DNA from: Salvelinus alpinus
Taxonomy: Eukaryota > Chordata > Actinopteri > Salmoniformes > Salmonidae
Direction: 5' to 3'
NCBI RefSeq assembly: GCF_045679555.1
Contig: NC_092093.1
Span: 64,610,575-64,674,574 of the forward strand
DNA: 64,000 nucleotides
Shown here: positions 38,908 through 62,942 of the stretch, piece by piece
Layout of the letters: each line of letters starts with the position of its first letter
Position numbering within the stretch: the first letter of the stretch is position 1
Made by a program: the position numbers and the translations under genes
The notes under the pieces: generated by a model
The model's database searches: none
What the model was told of the DNA's origin: nothing
The model's input: only the letters and a program-made list of their open reading frames with translations

Positions 38908-39519
38908 TACATTTAAAAATAAATGATTAAAAACCATTTCGATCAGTAGCACTGTCAAAGATATACAATACTGCATTGATAATAAGGTATTATTTGTTCA
39001 ACCGAATGAGAAAACTTCTGTGTGAGCACTTGACATTAGATCAAGATCAAACGAGCAGGATCAAAAATGTTTGCAAATATCTTTGATACAGATGTTATTA
39101 GCAACTTCTGTGGTATCTAGCTTTAGCATGATACCTAGCTAGCACAAAGGCAATCAGCCTGAAAACAATGACCAGTAGAAACTGCAGTCATTTTCAATAT
39201 TCTTAGCAAATATTTAGGAATCCATGTGCGTAAGTATTAGCTAGGTAGCCACTTGTTGTTCTCCTATTGAAATAACTGGCTAGCCAGCTACTTAACCCTG
39301 TTGCCCAAAACTAACTGTTATAAGCAGCCAGCTATCTTCATCTGGCTAGTATGGCTTGGGGGAACCGGGATGTGTGTTGTGAAGCTAGCCACAATAGTGG
39401 AATTTGCATTTTGTCTTTAAAATAAAAGTCCCTATTTGAAAGTGATGCAGAACGTTACAATTGGTGGAATCATGACATATTTAGACTAGATAATGTTGAA
39501 CAAGTTTGGAATGTGGAGC
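38908..39519. other. Intergenic stretch, nothing recognised
   Basis: AT-rich sequence with GCTAGC-rich words typical of salmonid spacers; no gene or repeat family identified. Confidence 0.4.
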
Positions 39520-39955
39520 AATGAAATGGGGTATCAGTCTACTGGGTGACACCCACAGAACAGAACTGTGAAGTGTTTATATTAGTATCATGGCTCTTAT
39601 TGCGGGACTGACTGTGTGAAATCACCTCTCCAGGCAGCCTATTGTGTGTATTAACATTCATATTGCGCTGTACAGCTTTACCTAAGGATTGGGGATCAAT
39701 GAAATGGGGTATCAGTCTACTCAGTACCCAAGTGCTTTTTTCCCCAAAGTCCTCAAGAGTTATCAGGCTCCAAAACATCCACGTTGTATTGTGTTTCCTT
39801 TTGGAATAGTGTTCAATACAAATGTGGCTCAATTCACAGTGGTTTCAATGTCCCACAATAAGAGCTACGACGTTAATGTTCTGTAGGTGTCACTGTGTAG
39901 ACTGATTCTCAATGTCATTGATCCACAATCCATAGGTAAGGCTGTACAGTGAAAT
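39520..39955. repeat. Complex foldback repeat
   Basis: CAATGAAATGGGGTATCAGT occurs at about 39521 and 39698 in direct orientation. A diverged reverse complement lies near 39897-39955 together with the adjoining CAGCTTTACC.. and GTGACACC..CAGAAC blocks. The arms could pair. No ORF. Confidence 0.6.
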
Positions 39956-40589
39956 AAGTATGCCCCCAATGCAATTCTAAAGTCTAATACATCCAGTGTG
40001 ATTTCAACAGATTTTTGTCTAATTAAGAAAGTATTGTCTTTTGTTGAATTTATATAAGAACATTCCAAACTCGTTTAGCATTATCTATTCCATTATGGCA
40101 TGATTCCACTATTTGTATTAATTTGTATCACTTTGAATTAGATACTTTCAGATCATTACAAGCACAAGCAGCAGCAGCTGAAAAGATGAGCTCCTACAAA
40201 TATTGAAATTTAAATGTTTTTTTTTAGAGTAAAGTACATCGAAAAAAAAATCAAAAGAAAACTGCAAACTGAATAGGAGACCAAACAAGCAGCAAACAAA
40301 GAAGAAAGGCTTTTGAAAAAGTAAAACATTTTCATAAAATTATACCGTTTTCTTAGCTAGCTAAGTTGTTTACCTGTTGCTAGGCAGTTGCTAGGGACAT
40401 TCCTGAAAGAAGCTAGCTAGCTAACAAGGAGTGTCTAGTTGGCAGAAGAGAAGAAGGGACAAAGAAGGGACAAAGTGGGACAAAATAAGGACAGAAGAAA
40501 AGGGAAAGGGGACATTAAGGTGAAGCAGTCCTCTAAAGACACAAAAGACAATAATACAAGAAACAACACTTCTATTGCCTCTCCCTCTA

Positions 40590-43500
40590 CGATACGCACT
40601 TCCGGTTTGGTTTGGAGCGAGTAGTTGCATTCCGCTTTGCTCCACAGGTAGTATTACAGGTAGTATTACATTTCATTTCATTACAGTACAACAGTTTGAT
40701 TTGTTTGATCTTAGCTGGCTACATAGCCGTCTTTGTATCCAAGATAATTGTGTAGTCTAGAGTAATTGTCGAGGTTACCTAGCCAGTTAGAGGTTACCTA
40801 GCCAGCTACACTTTCAAACAAAGTCAACAACGCAGCCACTGCTAGCTAGCCTATTTCACCAGCCAGCAGTACTATATCATTTTAGTCAATAAGATTTTTT
40901 TGCAACGTAAGCTTAACTTTCTGAACATTCGAGACGTGTAGTCCACTTGTCATTCCAATCTCCTTTGCATTAGCGTAGCCTCTTCTGTAGCCTGTCAACT
41001 ATGTGTCTGTCTATCCCTGTTCTCTCCTCTCTGCACAGACCATACAAACGCTTCACACCGCGTGGCCGCTGCTACTCTAACCTGGTGGTCCCAGCGCGCA
41101 CGACCCACGTGGAGTTCCAGGTCTCAGGCAGCCTCTGGAACTGCCGATCTGCGGCCAACAAGGCAGAGTTCATCTCAGCCTATGCTTCCCTCCAGTCCCT
41201 CGACTTCTTGGCACTGACGGAAACATGGATTACCACTGATAACACTGCTACTCCTACTGCTCTCTCCTCGTCTGCCCACGTGTTCTCGCACACCCCGAGA
41301 GCTTCTGGTCAGCGGGGTGGTGGCACTGGGATCCTCATCTCTCCCAAGTGGACATTCTCTCTTTCTCCCCTGACCCATCTGTCTATCGCCTCCTTTGAAT
41401 TCCATGCTGTCACAGTTACCAGCCCTTTCAAGCTTAACATCCTTATCATTTATCGCCCTCCAGGTTCCCTTGGAGAGTTCATCAATGAGCTTGACGCCCT
41501 GATAAGTTCCTTTCCTGAGGATGGCTCACCTCTCACAGTTCTGGGTGACTTTAACCTCCCCACGTCTACCTTTGACTCATTCCTCTCTGCCTCCTTCTTT
41601 CCACTCCTCTCCTCTTTTGACCTCACCCTCTCACCTTCCCCCCCTACTCACAAGGCAGGCAATACGCTTGACCTCATCTTCACTAGATGCTGTTCTTCCA
41701 CTAATCTCATTGCAAATCCCCTCCAAGTCTCCGACCACTACCTTGTATCCTTTTCCCTCTCGCTCTCATCCAACACTTCCCACACTGCCCCTACTCGGAT
41801 GGTATCGCGCCGTCCCAACCTTCGCTCTCTCTCCCCCGCTACTCTCTCCTCTTCCATCCTATCATCTCTTCCCTCTGCTCAAACCTTCTCCAACCTATCT
41901 CCTGATTCTGCCTCCTCAACCCTCCTCTCCTCCCTTTCTGCATCCTTTGACTCTCTATGTCCCCTATCCTCCAGGCCGGCTCGGTCCTCCCCTCCTGCTC
42001 CGTGGCTCGACGACTCATTGCGAGCTCACAGAACAGGGCTCCGGGCAGCCGAGCGGAAATGGAGGAAAACTCGCCTCCCTGCGGACCTGGCATCCTTTCA
42101 CTCCCTCCTCTCTACATTCTCCTCTTCTGTCTCTGCTGCTAAAGCCAATTTCTACCACTCTAAATTCCAAGCATCTGCCTCTAACCCTAGGAAGCTCTTT
42201 GCCACCTTCTCCTCCCTCCTGAATCCTCCTCCCCCTCCTCCCCCCTCCTCCCTCTCTGCTGATGACTTCGTCAACCATTTTGAAAAGAAGGTCGACGACA
42301 TCCGATCCTCGTTTGCTAAGTCAAACGACACCGCTGGTTCTGCTCACACTGCCCTACCCTGTGCTTTGACCTCTTTCTCCCCTCTCTCTCCAGATGAAAT
42401 CTCGCGTCTTGTGACGGCCGGCCGCCCAACAACCTGCCCGCTTGACCCTATCCCCTCCTCTCTTCTCCAGACCATTTCCGGAGACCTTCTCCCTTACCTC
42501 ACCTCGCTCATCAACTCATCCTTGACCGCTGGCTACGTCCCTTCCGTCTTCAAGAGAGCGAGAGTTGCACCCCTTCTGAAAAAACCTACACTCGATCCCT
42601 CCGATGTCAACAACTACAGACCAGTATCCCTTCTTTCTTTTCTCTCCAAAACTCTTGAACGTGCCGTCCTTGGCCAGCTCTCCTGCTATCTCTCTCAGAA
42701 TGACCTTCTTGATCCAAATCAGTCAGGTTTCAAGACTAGTCATTCAACTGAGACTGCTCTTCTCTGTGTCACGGAGGCGCTCCGCACTGCTAAAGCTAAC
42801 TCTCTCTCCTCTGCTCTCATCCTTCTAGACCTATCGGCTGCCTTTGATACTGTGAACCATCAGATCCTCCTCTCCACCCTCTCCGAGCTGGGCATCTCCG
42901 GCGCGGCCCACGCTTGGATTGCGTCCTACCTGACAGGTCGCTCCTACCAGGTGGCGTGGCGAGAATCTGTCTCCGCACCACGTGCTCTCACCACTGGTGT
43001 CCCCCAGGGCTCTGTTCTAGGCCCTCTCCTATTCTCGCTATACACCAAGTCACTTGGCTCTGTCATATCCTCACATGGTCTCTCCTATCATTGCTATGCA
43101 GACGACACACAATTAATCTTCTCCTTTCCCCCCTCTGATAACCAGGTGGTGAATCGCATCTCTGCATGTCTGGCAGACATATCAGTGTGGATGACGGATC
43201 ACCACCTCAAGCTGAACCTCGGCAAGACGGAGCTGCTCTTCCTCCCGGGGAAGGACTGCCCGTTCCATGATCTCACCATCACGGTTGACAACTCCATTGT
43301 GTCCTCCTCCCAGAGTGCTAAGAACCTTGGCGTGATCCTGGACAACACCCTGTCGTTCTCAACTAACATCAAGGCGGTGACCCGTTCCTGTAGGTTCATG
43401 CTCTACAACATTCGCAGAGTACGACCCTGCCTCACGCAGGAAGCGGCGCAGGTCCTAATCCAGGCACTTGTCATCTCCCGTCTGGATTACTGCAACTCGC

Positions 43501-44094
43501 TGTTGGCTGGGCTCCCTGCCTGTGCCATTAAACCCCTACAACTCATCCAGAACGCCGCAGCCCGTCTGGTGTTCAACTTTCCCAAGTTCTCTCACGTCAC
43601 CCCGCTCCTCCGCTCTCTCCACTGGCTTCCAGTTGAAGCTCGCATCCGCTACAAGACCATGGTGCTTGCCTACGGAGCTGTGAGGGGAACGGCACCTCCG
43701 TACCTTCAGGCTCTGATCAGGCCCTACACCCAAACAAGGGCACTGCGTTCATCCACCTCTGGCCTGCTCGCCTCCCTACCTCTGAGGAAGTACAGTTCCC
43801 GCTCAGCCCAGTCAAAACTGTTCGCTGCTCTGGCACCCCAATGGTGGAACAAACTCCCTCACGACGCCAGGTCAGCGGAGTCAATCACCACCTTCCGGAG
43901 ACACCTGAAACCCCACCTCTTTAAGGAATACCTAGGATAGGATAAAGTAATCCTTCTAACCCCCCCCCCCTTAAAAGAGTTAGATGCACTATTGTAAAGT
44001 GGTTGTTCCACTGGATATCATAAGGTGAATGCACCAATTTGTAAGTCGCTCTGGATAAGAGCGTCTGCTAAATGACTTAAATGTAAATGTAAAT
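40590..44094 (+). mobile_element. Full-length L2-type LINE with open EN-RT frame
   Basis: A presumed 5'UTR from about 40590 (ACTTCCGGTTTGGTTTGGAG) leads into one long ORF (41001-43940). A short 3'UTR follows, ending in the stem-like GTAAGTCGCTCTGGATAAGA and GCGTCTGCTAAATGAC, then (AAATGT)n. This is the L2-clade 3' end that also marks related fish SINEs. The exact 5' end and target duplication were not determined. It lies between eif1ax and map7d2 in their direction. Confidence 0.85.
41001..43940 (+). CDS. LINE ORF2: AP-like endonuclease and reverse transcriptase, 979 aa
   Basis: It nicks target DNA and copies the LINE RNA at the nick. Endonuclease features: Asn47 in LWNCRS, Glu74 in LTETWI, GGGTGI near 107, LGDFN with Asp183 and Asn185, SDH at 244-246. 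Reverse transcriptase: VNNYRPVSLLSFLSKTLERA, LLDLSAAFDTVNH, TGVPQGSVLGPLLFSLYT, catalytic YADD at 699-702, then LGVILDNTLSF. The C-terminal region has SRLDYCNSLLAGLP and KTMVLAYGAVRGTAPPYLQ, typical of L2-clade proteins. It has no stop or frameshift and no key residue is missing that I can see. The length is usual for the clade. Whether ATG 41001 is the true start is uncertain. Confidence 0.88.
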   Translation: MCLSIPVLSSLHRPYKRFTPRGRCYSNLVVPARTTHVEFQVSGSLWNCRSAANKAEFISAYASLQSLDFLALTETWITTDNTATPTALSSSAHVFSHTPRASGQRGGGTGILISPKWTFSLSPLTHLSIASFEFHAVTVTSPFKLNILIIYRPPGSLGEFINELDALISSFPEDGSPLTVLGDFNLPTSTFDSFLSASFFPLLSSFDLTLSPSPPTHKAGNTLDLIFTRCCSSTNLIANPLQVSDHYLVSFSLSLSSNTSHTAPTRMVSRRPNLRSLSPATLSSSILSSLPSAQTFSNLSPDSASSTLLSSLSASFDSLCPLSSRPARSSPPAPWLDDSLRAHRTGLRAAERKWRKTRLPADLASFHSLLSTFSSSVSAAKANFYHSKFQASASNPRKLFATFSSLLNPPPPPPPSSLSADDFVNHFEKKVDDIRSSFAKSNDTAGSAHTALPCALTSFSPLSPDEISRLVTAGRPTTCPLDPIPSSLLQTISGDLLPYLTSLINSSLTAGYVPSVFKRARVAPLLKKPTLDPSDVNNYRPVSLLSFLSKTLERAVLGQLSCYLSQNDLLDPNQSGFKTSHSTETALLCVTEALRTAKANSLSSALILLDLSAAFDTVNHQILLSTLSELGISGAAHAWIASYLTGRSYQVAWRESVSAPRALTTGVPQGSVLGPLLFSLYTKSLGSVISSHGLSYHCYADDTQLIFSFPPSDNQVVNRISACLADISVWMTDHHLKLNLGKTELLFLPGKDCPFHDLTITVDNSIVSSSQSAKNLGVILDNTLSFSTNIKAVTRSCRFMLYNIRRVRPCLTQEAAQVLIQALVISRLDYCNSLLAGLPACAIKPLQLIQNAAARLVFNFPKFSHVTPLLRSLHWLPVEARIRYKTMVLAYGAVRGTAPPYLQALIRPYTQTRALRSSTSGLLASLPLRKYSSRSAQSKLFAALAPQWWNKLPHDARSAESITTFRRHLKPHLFKEYLG

Positions 44095-45952
44095 ACTTTT
44101 ATTTTGAAGGCGAACCGCAAATTCCACCTGTGTGAATCCTTATTGTGGCTAGGTTCACATAGGTGGGTCCGACCACCATTAATTAAATAAAAACTAATTA
44201 ATTAGGGGTATTTTAGATTATGGCACCTAGCTAGATAGTTAGCTAAAATTGTTTGCATCCATCAGCTAGCTAGCTTTTTTATGACCAGCACTGTCCAGAG
44301 CTTGGGGAAGTGTGTCTGCGCTCGTGCGGCAGCGGCAGGTGTGTTAAAACTTTACCAGCATCATAGCATACATATCGGTGATTCGCTGTGACATATGTAA
44401 CACGAGTGATAGCGTAATCAATGTGTAACAACTACGTTAAAAAATCATGAACGTGTTAAATTGTGACGTGCAGTCATATTCAGGTCCTGATTGGTCAAAT
44501 AGTGTTATTTGACTTATCTTTTTTGACACACAAAGACCCAAACGGGGTTCCATATCGCTTCGCCTAGGAGCAAACAGAGCCTAGGTATGCGGACCCTTTC
44601 GTCACGGTCAGAGTGGGGATGGTGCAGCAGGAGAGAATATAATATACATATTTGACACTTTTCACAATACTGAGCCAAACTAAGTCGAGCTGTAGGCCTA
44701 CTGGGCTGGATATCTGTTCACTCTAACTTCTCCCCATCTTATATTCCTGCTGCTTCAGAAATGTAGCGTGAACCAACCCTTTCTCAAAATGGCAGATGCC
44801 TTGTCTCATTTTCTTTATCCAGGGCAACAGATAGGATCTGACACGCACATGTGTGAACGTTTATTTGGTGTCGCTGTTCCGAATGACACACCCCTATGAG
44901 ACCCAATTGTCTCGGCTCACTGCCCGTATCATGCAGCTCTTGCGCATCACGTTTTCTATAGGCTCTCAGACCTTGGTAAAAATGTTGTGTGCGTTTTCAT
45001 GACCATTATTAGGCTAAAAAATGTATGCCGATGTCTCGTTGGGGAGAGATTTGGAAAGAAGGGATAATCCGATTTCTGCGTGAAACGGAAGTCTGAAAGA
45101 ACCTGTAAATTGCATTGAAATTAATCCCACCCCAGAAATTGTCAATTGCAGCACCATGACCAAACGACTACATAGGGGATTATAATAGCCAGCCTGGGTA
45201 ATGTAATTATAAGTCAATGGTCACATATAAAAACACATCTAGTGCATTAAGTCCAGGCTATTGCTACAGAGAGGGATTCCTGCAGATGAAGGAATGCCTA
45301 CATGCAGGACCTCCCGGAATTGTGGGCCACAATTGCACCATTCTCTCTAGCCCTACTCCAGGGCCTAAAGCCTGTGTGCCCTTCGGCTTCTTTCTTGTCA
45401 GTTGGTCTCTCTCAACCCTTTTATGTTCTTCATTATGGGAGTATTTTCCCCAACATCTTTATCATAGACCCTTCTGCTGATTCTAACATCTTGATGTTAT
45501 ATGATGTTCCCTCAGCGCTATTTTTAGTCTATGAATAAACCTCTGGAGGGCGTGTGTGTGTGTGTGTATATATGAGAGAGAGAGAGCGAGAGACAGACCA
45601 CTGACCAGGCATGCGTACATTCTGATGTAAATAATGACGTAATGCAGTGCTTTCGCGTGCATGTCTGGTACGTGTGCTCGTCTGTGACTTAAACTCATAG
45701 ACAAACCAAGCCAATATGGATTAAACTGTCATTAGCAAAAATAAGCTAATTTAAAATAAAAATAGGTCAAGTTCATCAGATGGACTTCAATTCCATTCGA
45801 AGACAGTCAAATATTCACTTCCCCTGTTGGTCTCTCTCTTTTTGGCATCCCTCCACTCTCAAACTCTGTTTCTCTGCCATGTATCTCTCTCTCTGTACGG
45901 TTCTGCTGCAGTCGTATTCAGGCTGATTTGATTTGTTACTGCTGTTCTGCAG
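44095..45952. other. Intergenic region upstream of map7d2
   Basis: No gene recognised. It holds a (GT)n/(GA)n microsatellite near 45550-45595. An upstream non-coding exon or promoter of map7d2 may lie here, but I cannot place it. Confidence 0.4.
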
Positions 45953-46009
45953 TGGCCGGCGGGAATCAGGAGGCATCCAAACACAGGGACAGGAGTGGAG
46001 GGAACAGAG

Positions 46010-58905
<12,896 letters not shown>

Positions 58906-58924
58906 TAACCAGGTAACGGGTTTG

Positions 58925-58987
58925 ACCGGGGTAGGCCGTCATTGTAAATAAGAATTTGTTCTAAACTGACTTGCCTAGTTAAATTTT
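58925..58987 (+). mobile_element. HpaI-type SINE tail fragment
   Basis: CCGGGGTAGGCCGTCATTGT followed by ACTGACTTGCCTAGTTAAAT. Only the tail; it lies in the possible 3'UTR intron. Confidence 0.75.
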
Positions 58988-59272
58988 AAAAACTCACAAA
59001 CGAACACACACTGTACAGCTCTGCTCTAATATTCATTCTCCTCTTCCTCCAGGGCGTTGGGTAGAACAACTAGCTGTTGGGTGCAAAGAGGAGCTAGGAG
59101 CAGCAAGGGGGTCTCTCCTCTCCTTCTACTTCCCCCCATCAGAGAGAGACCAGCTCCTTGCACCTCCGCCCTCACCCTCTTTAGGGGAGAGACCCTCCCT
59201 ATGCACCCCCGGCTTCCACAGAGAACAACAACCGCTCAATGTATGGCTCGCCCTCATCTATACAACTCAACC

Positions 59273-59445
59273 ACAGGAGGCTGCTGAGGGGAGGACGGCT
59301 CATAATAATGTCCGGGAACGGAACAAATGGAATGGCATCAAACACCTTGAAACCATGTGCCTGACGTATTTGATACCATTCCACTAATTCCGCTCCAGTC
59401 ATTACCACGAGCCATTCTCCCCAATTAAGGTGCCACCAACCTCCT
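59273..59445. mobile_element. Short MITE, salmonid type
   Basis: The start ACAGGAGGCTGCTGAGGGGA and end GGTGCCACCAACCTCCT are partial inverted repeats. The interior GGACGGCTCATAATAATG and ATGGAATGGCATCAAACACC is a familiar salmonid repeat. Confidence 0.75.
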
Positions 59446-59744
59446 CAACACATCTACTGCTGAATTCCCCATTCACACACACACACTGACATGTACACAC
59501 ACGGTTAATACTCTCCTGGTAAAGTAAAGCTTTTTCTCTGTGTCCTGGCTGTATGATATTGTGCATAAAGGTGTGTCAGTGTTGAGAGGAGGATGATGTA
59601 ATAGTATGGTTGTGTTATCCTCCTGTAGCATTAATTATGCGGTTAACACTGACCATGTGACCCTGTAGCATCTTCACTAGAGAACACCTCTCCTCCTCCT
59701 GTATATACTATAGTCACACAGCTGTTAACTAGCTCTAGGTAGAA

Positions 59745-59847
59745 GTTGCCCCTAACCACAGATCTAGGATCTTTCTAACCCTCAATAACCTTAACTATTG
59801 GGGAGATGAAAATATAGTCTGACCCTGTATCAGTGGTTAGTGGCAAC
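59745..59847. mobile_element. Short MITE
   Basis: GTTGCCCCTAACCACAGAT and ATCAGTGGTTAGTGGCAAC are inverted ends about 100 bp apart. Directly after it, GTTACAACGTCAGGTTGTAAC forms a small perfect hairpin. Confidence 0.65.
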
Positions 59848-60428
59848 AGTCGTTACAACGTCAGGTTGTAACGACTGTGTATGGAGTTTCTGTCTGTCAG
59901 TGTTTCTAGTGGTGGAAGGTTATATCCCACCACCACTGATGTGCTGCACTACTGTTTGCCAGGACTCAGGAGTCTATTCGACTACTATCGGTACTTAGAA
60001 CTCAGCTAGCCAGTCTAGATATGTTAACCTCCCGCAACTGGAGAAACCTACTCATCTACAGATGTGGATGATGTAGTAAGACAAAAGTCTGGCCTCAGTT
60101 GATATGCTTTTGTCCACCACCACTCCATAGTGGTGCATCAAAACACACGTGGAAGACTGGAGCATCTCTGAATATAATCTCTGCAAAAAGAAATGAAAAC
60201 TGTGAATGGTGTTGTATTTTTTAGCGATTTACAGGATTGGGGGATGTTGAAAAGATGTGGCGTGTGTTTTTGGCTCACTGTGTGTACGCTAGCTGTGGTG
60301 TAGTTAGTGTGCACTGTGTGGTCGTGTAACAGCTCTGAAAACACTAATCTCTGCTCTGGAAACACTGCTCTCCTTATCTTGTCTCTGCTCTGAACTGGAC
60401 TGTTTATGCTGCAACTACCAGTCAAACT

Positions 60429-60627
60429 ACAGCAGGGGTCTCCACCTGCAGTCCTGGAGGGCTACTGCGTGTGCAGGCTTTCGTTCACACCTGATTCCAC
60501 TGATCATGGTTCATACTGAAGACTGTGATTAGTTGAATCAAGTGGGTTTGGGACAGGGCTGAAACAAAAGCCTGCACACCCAGGCCAGTAGTTCTCTAGC
60601 ACCAAAGTTGGAGAACCCTGTCCTACA
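60429..60627. mobile_element. Short MITE
   Basis: CTACAGCAGGGGTCTCCACC and ..TTGGAGAACCCTGTCCTACAG are inverted ends. The interior holds a second pair, GTGTGCAGGCTTTCGTT and AACAAAAGCCTGCACAC. Confidence 0.75.
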
Positions 60628-61345
60628 GTATCTCACCAGTCTGTGTATTCACTCAGTCAGTCAACTCTGTAACAGACTCTGGTGTGCAACAGCTATATTC
60701 ACTATGACTGTGGCTTTACCTCATGGAGATTTATCTCACTACAGAGGACACTTCACAGTCTGCTGTCTAATACTGCTGTGAATTCTATAATCATACATTC
60801 TCCCTGTACTGTAACTGTCTTGTTCGGATCTTACTGTAACACTTGCCTATGCTTTGCTCTGGGGTAAGGTGTAGCTCAGCATGTGCGCTCCCTCTCCTCG
60901 CTGTTTCAATCTCTGTTTCAGTTCCCCCTGAAGGGCAGTGTAAGGTGTCAATCATTCCTCATGACCCAGCTAACCTTGTGAGGGGGAACACTCTGAATTG
61001 TGTGCATTAATGGCTGTAATAATGATGCTGTATCTCAATTACTGGACTAGAGTAGGGAAAGGCCTGGAATGTCCACTTATCTTTGCTGTCTTCAGTGCAT
61101 TGGACTCTTGATTTAGTTAACATGTATTTACGTCCATCTCTCTTTCTGTACTCGTTCATTATCTCATGCTTTCAGAGGCTGTTAACATTCATTGTATCCT
61201 AAGGGAAAATGTAGTTAAATCTTAAGTTAAGGTCAGAATGTTATTCACTAAAAGTCACTTAACACTGATGTCACTGCAGCTTGGCGGAATATATAACTGT
61301 AGATGTGGTGCATGGTTCTAACTGCTGAAAAACAACAATAAAACA

Positions 61346-62716
61346 TCATCAAGCCATGTTTGGGACTTTGTTTATCAACCAATGGCACAAACAGATACCT
61401 CTGCATTGGTCCGTCTCACATGGTACACCTTGATGTAAAACATATTTAGAAAGATATGGGATATAGAATACAGTAATGGAAGGAAATATGTCTTGTGAAA
61501 AATACATTATTTTACTGTGAGGTTTATTTCAAAATTGTAGGGGACACACCATAGACTTAGTTAGACGACTCATCTTTGTATCTGTCCCATTATTGCATCT
61601 GTGAGAGCACGGGCATTGCCATTGAGGCCATCTACAGTACATTTTCTTCTTCTATTGTGTTTGAAAAAAGCATAAAGCTTAAAATGGTGATTTACCGCCA
61701 CCTGCAGCGCTGGAGTTCTAAACCAAATAGCGTGTGTCATTAATTGACTGTGGCCACTAGATTGGCAGTGACATAGCTTAATGCCATGTACAATCCAGTT
61801 AACCCAATTTGAAGAAGCCAACGCTCTGATCATTGGCTGATCCTTCCCAACCCATAGGAATCCCCACCCAGTTGACTACTTTAAAATGGTGGAAGCCCTC
61901 AATGGCAATGTCCATGCAAAAACAGGTTATTTCTAGGTAAAGTATCTCTATGGGACACACCTAGGGTGTATTCATTCTGCCTGATTCTGTTGAAAGTGAA
62001 CGAAATCGGACAGGCCCTACCAGAATTTGTCCAATAGAAACTCTTGTTTTGCTCTTTTCTTCTTAAACGGTTTCTGTAATGAGTACACCCCTAGACTTGG
62101 GCTATGAAGAAACAACTTTCATAGAGTTTCTGGAAACATTCAAGCTTACTTCCAGTGTCAACGGCAGCTGTGCTGTTGATGTTTTGGAGTTATGAGCACG
62201 TTGTTTTCAATGTAATCTACTCACATTCGCATACAGCGTTTCTGGCTGTTGACATCTTTCTAGATTCGGTTTAAAAGAGCGCATAATGCCTGCAAACGGC
62301 CTCTAAGACAATTACTGGAAAAACGTAATGGATGTTTTGTGTGCAAAGGTGACTTGAAATAAGACGTTTTGGACGTCATTGATCACGTGCGTCTGTATTA
62401 TTTATTGCAATGGTCGTAAACTACAGCACAAGCGAATAAGAAGTCTGTAAAAACTGGAATCGTTGTGAATGCAGCTTAACGTTTTTGGGGTCATCATGAT
62501 TTCACAGCCGAGGCCTTGCAAGAAATCCTGTCAGTGAATGTTCCGCTATTACATGCCCCTGAGCCTGTGTAGCAGTGTATTTTGGAATGGACTGTGATTG
62601 AAGAAGTGGGATGGGTTTTATTTGTTGACGTGTCTATTTTCTGTATTTTGTATGATGTCGTTTTTCTCCATTGCCCGCATTTTTTTTTTTTTTTTATCGT
62701 TCCTTACCCCATCCAG
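61346..62716. other. Intergenic stretch, nothing recognised
   Basis: No gene or repeat family is visible. A T-run lies at 62680-62697. Confidence 0.4.
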
Positions 62717-62942
62717 CTGGGACTCCCGAGTTGCGCAGCGGTCTTAGGCACTGCATCTTAGTGCTAGAGGTGTCACTACAGACCCTGGTTTGATTCCAGA
62801 CTGTATCACAACCGGCCGTGATTGGGAGTCCCATAGTGCGGTGCACAATTGGCCCAGCGTCATTAGGGTTTGGCCGGGGTAGGCCGTTATTTTAAACAAT
62901 AATTTGTTCTTAACTGACTTGCGTAGTTAAATAAATAAAAAA
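62717..62942 (+). mobile_element. HpaI-type SINE, nearly full length
   Basis: Head GGGACTCCCGAGTTGCGCAG (A box), B-box region CCTGGTTTGATTCCAG, body CACAACCGGCCGTGATTGGG, tail AACTGACTTGCGTAGTTAAA and an A-rich end. Confidence 0.9.

Larger units (their letters stand above)
58906..61345 (+). other. map7d2: Probable map7d2 3'UTR and downstream repeats
   Basis: Poly(A) signal AATAAA at 61337-61342. A possible UTR intron runs from CCAG|GTAACG (58914-58919) to CTTCCTCCAG before 59053. Four repeats are embedded (58925, 59273, 59745, 60429). The extent is inferred; no other gene is visible. Confidence 0.45.

Noticed and set aside
41175-43733. Other frames inside the LINE ORF
   Set aside because: Shadow frames of the EN-RT coding sequence.
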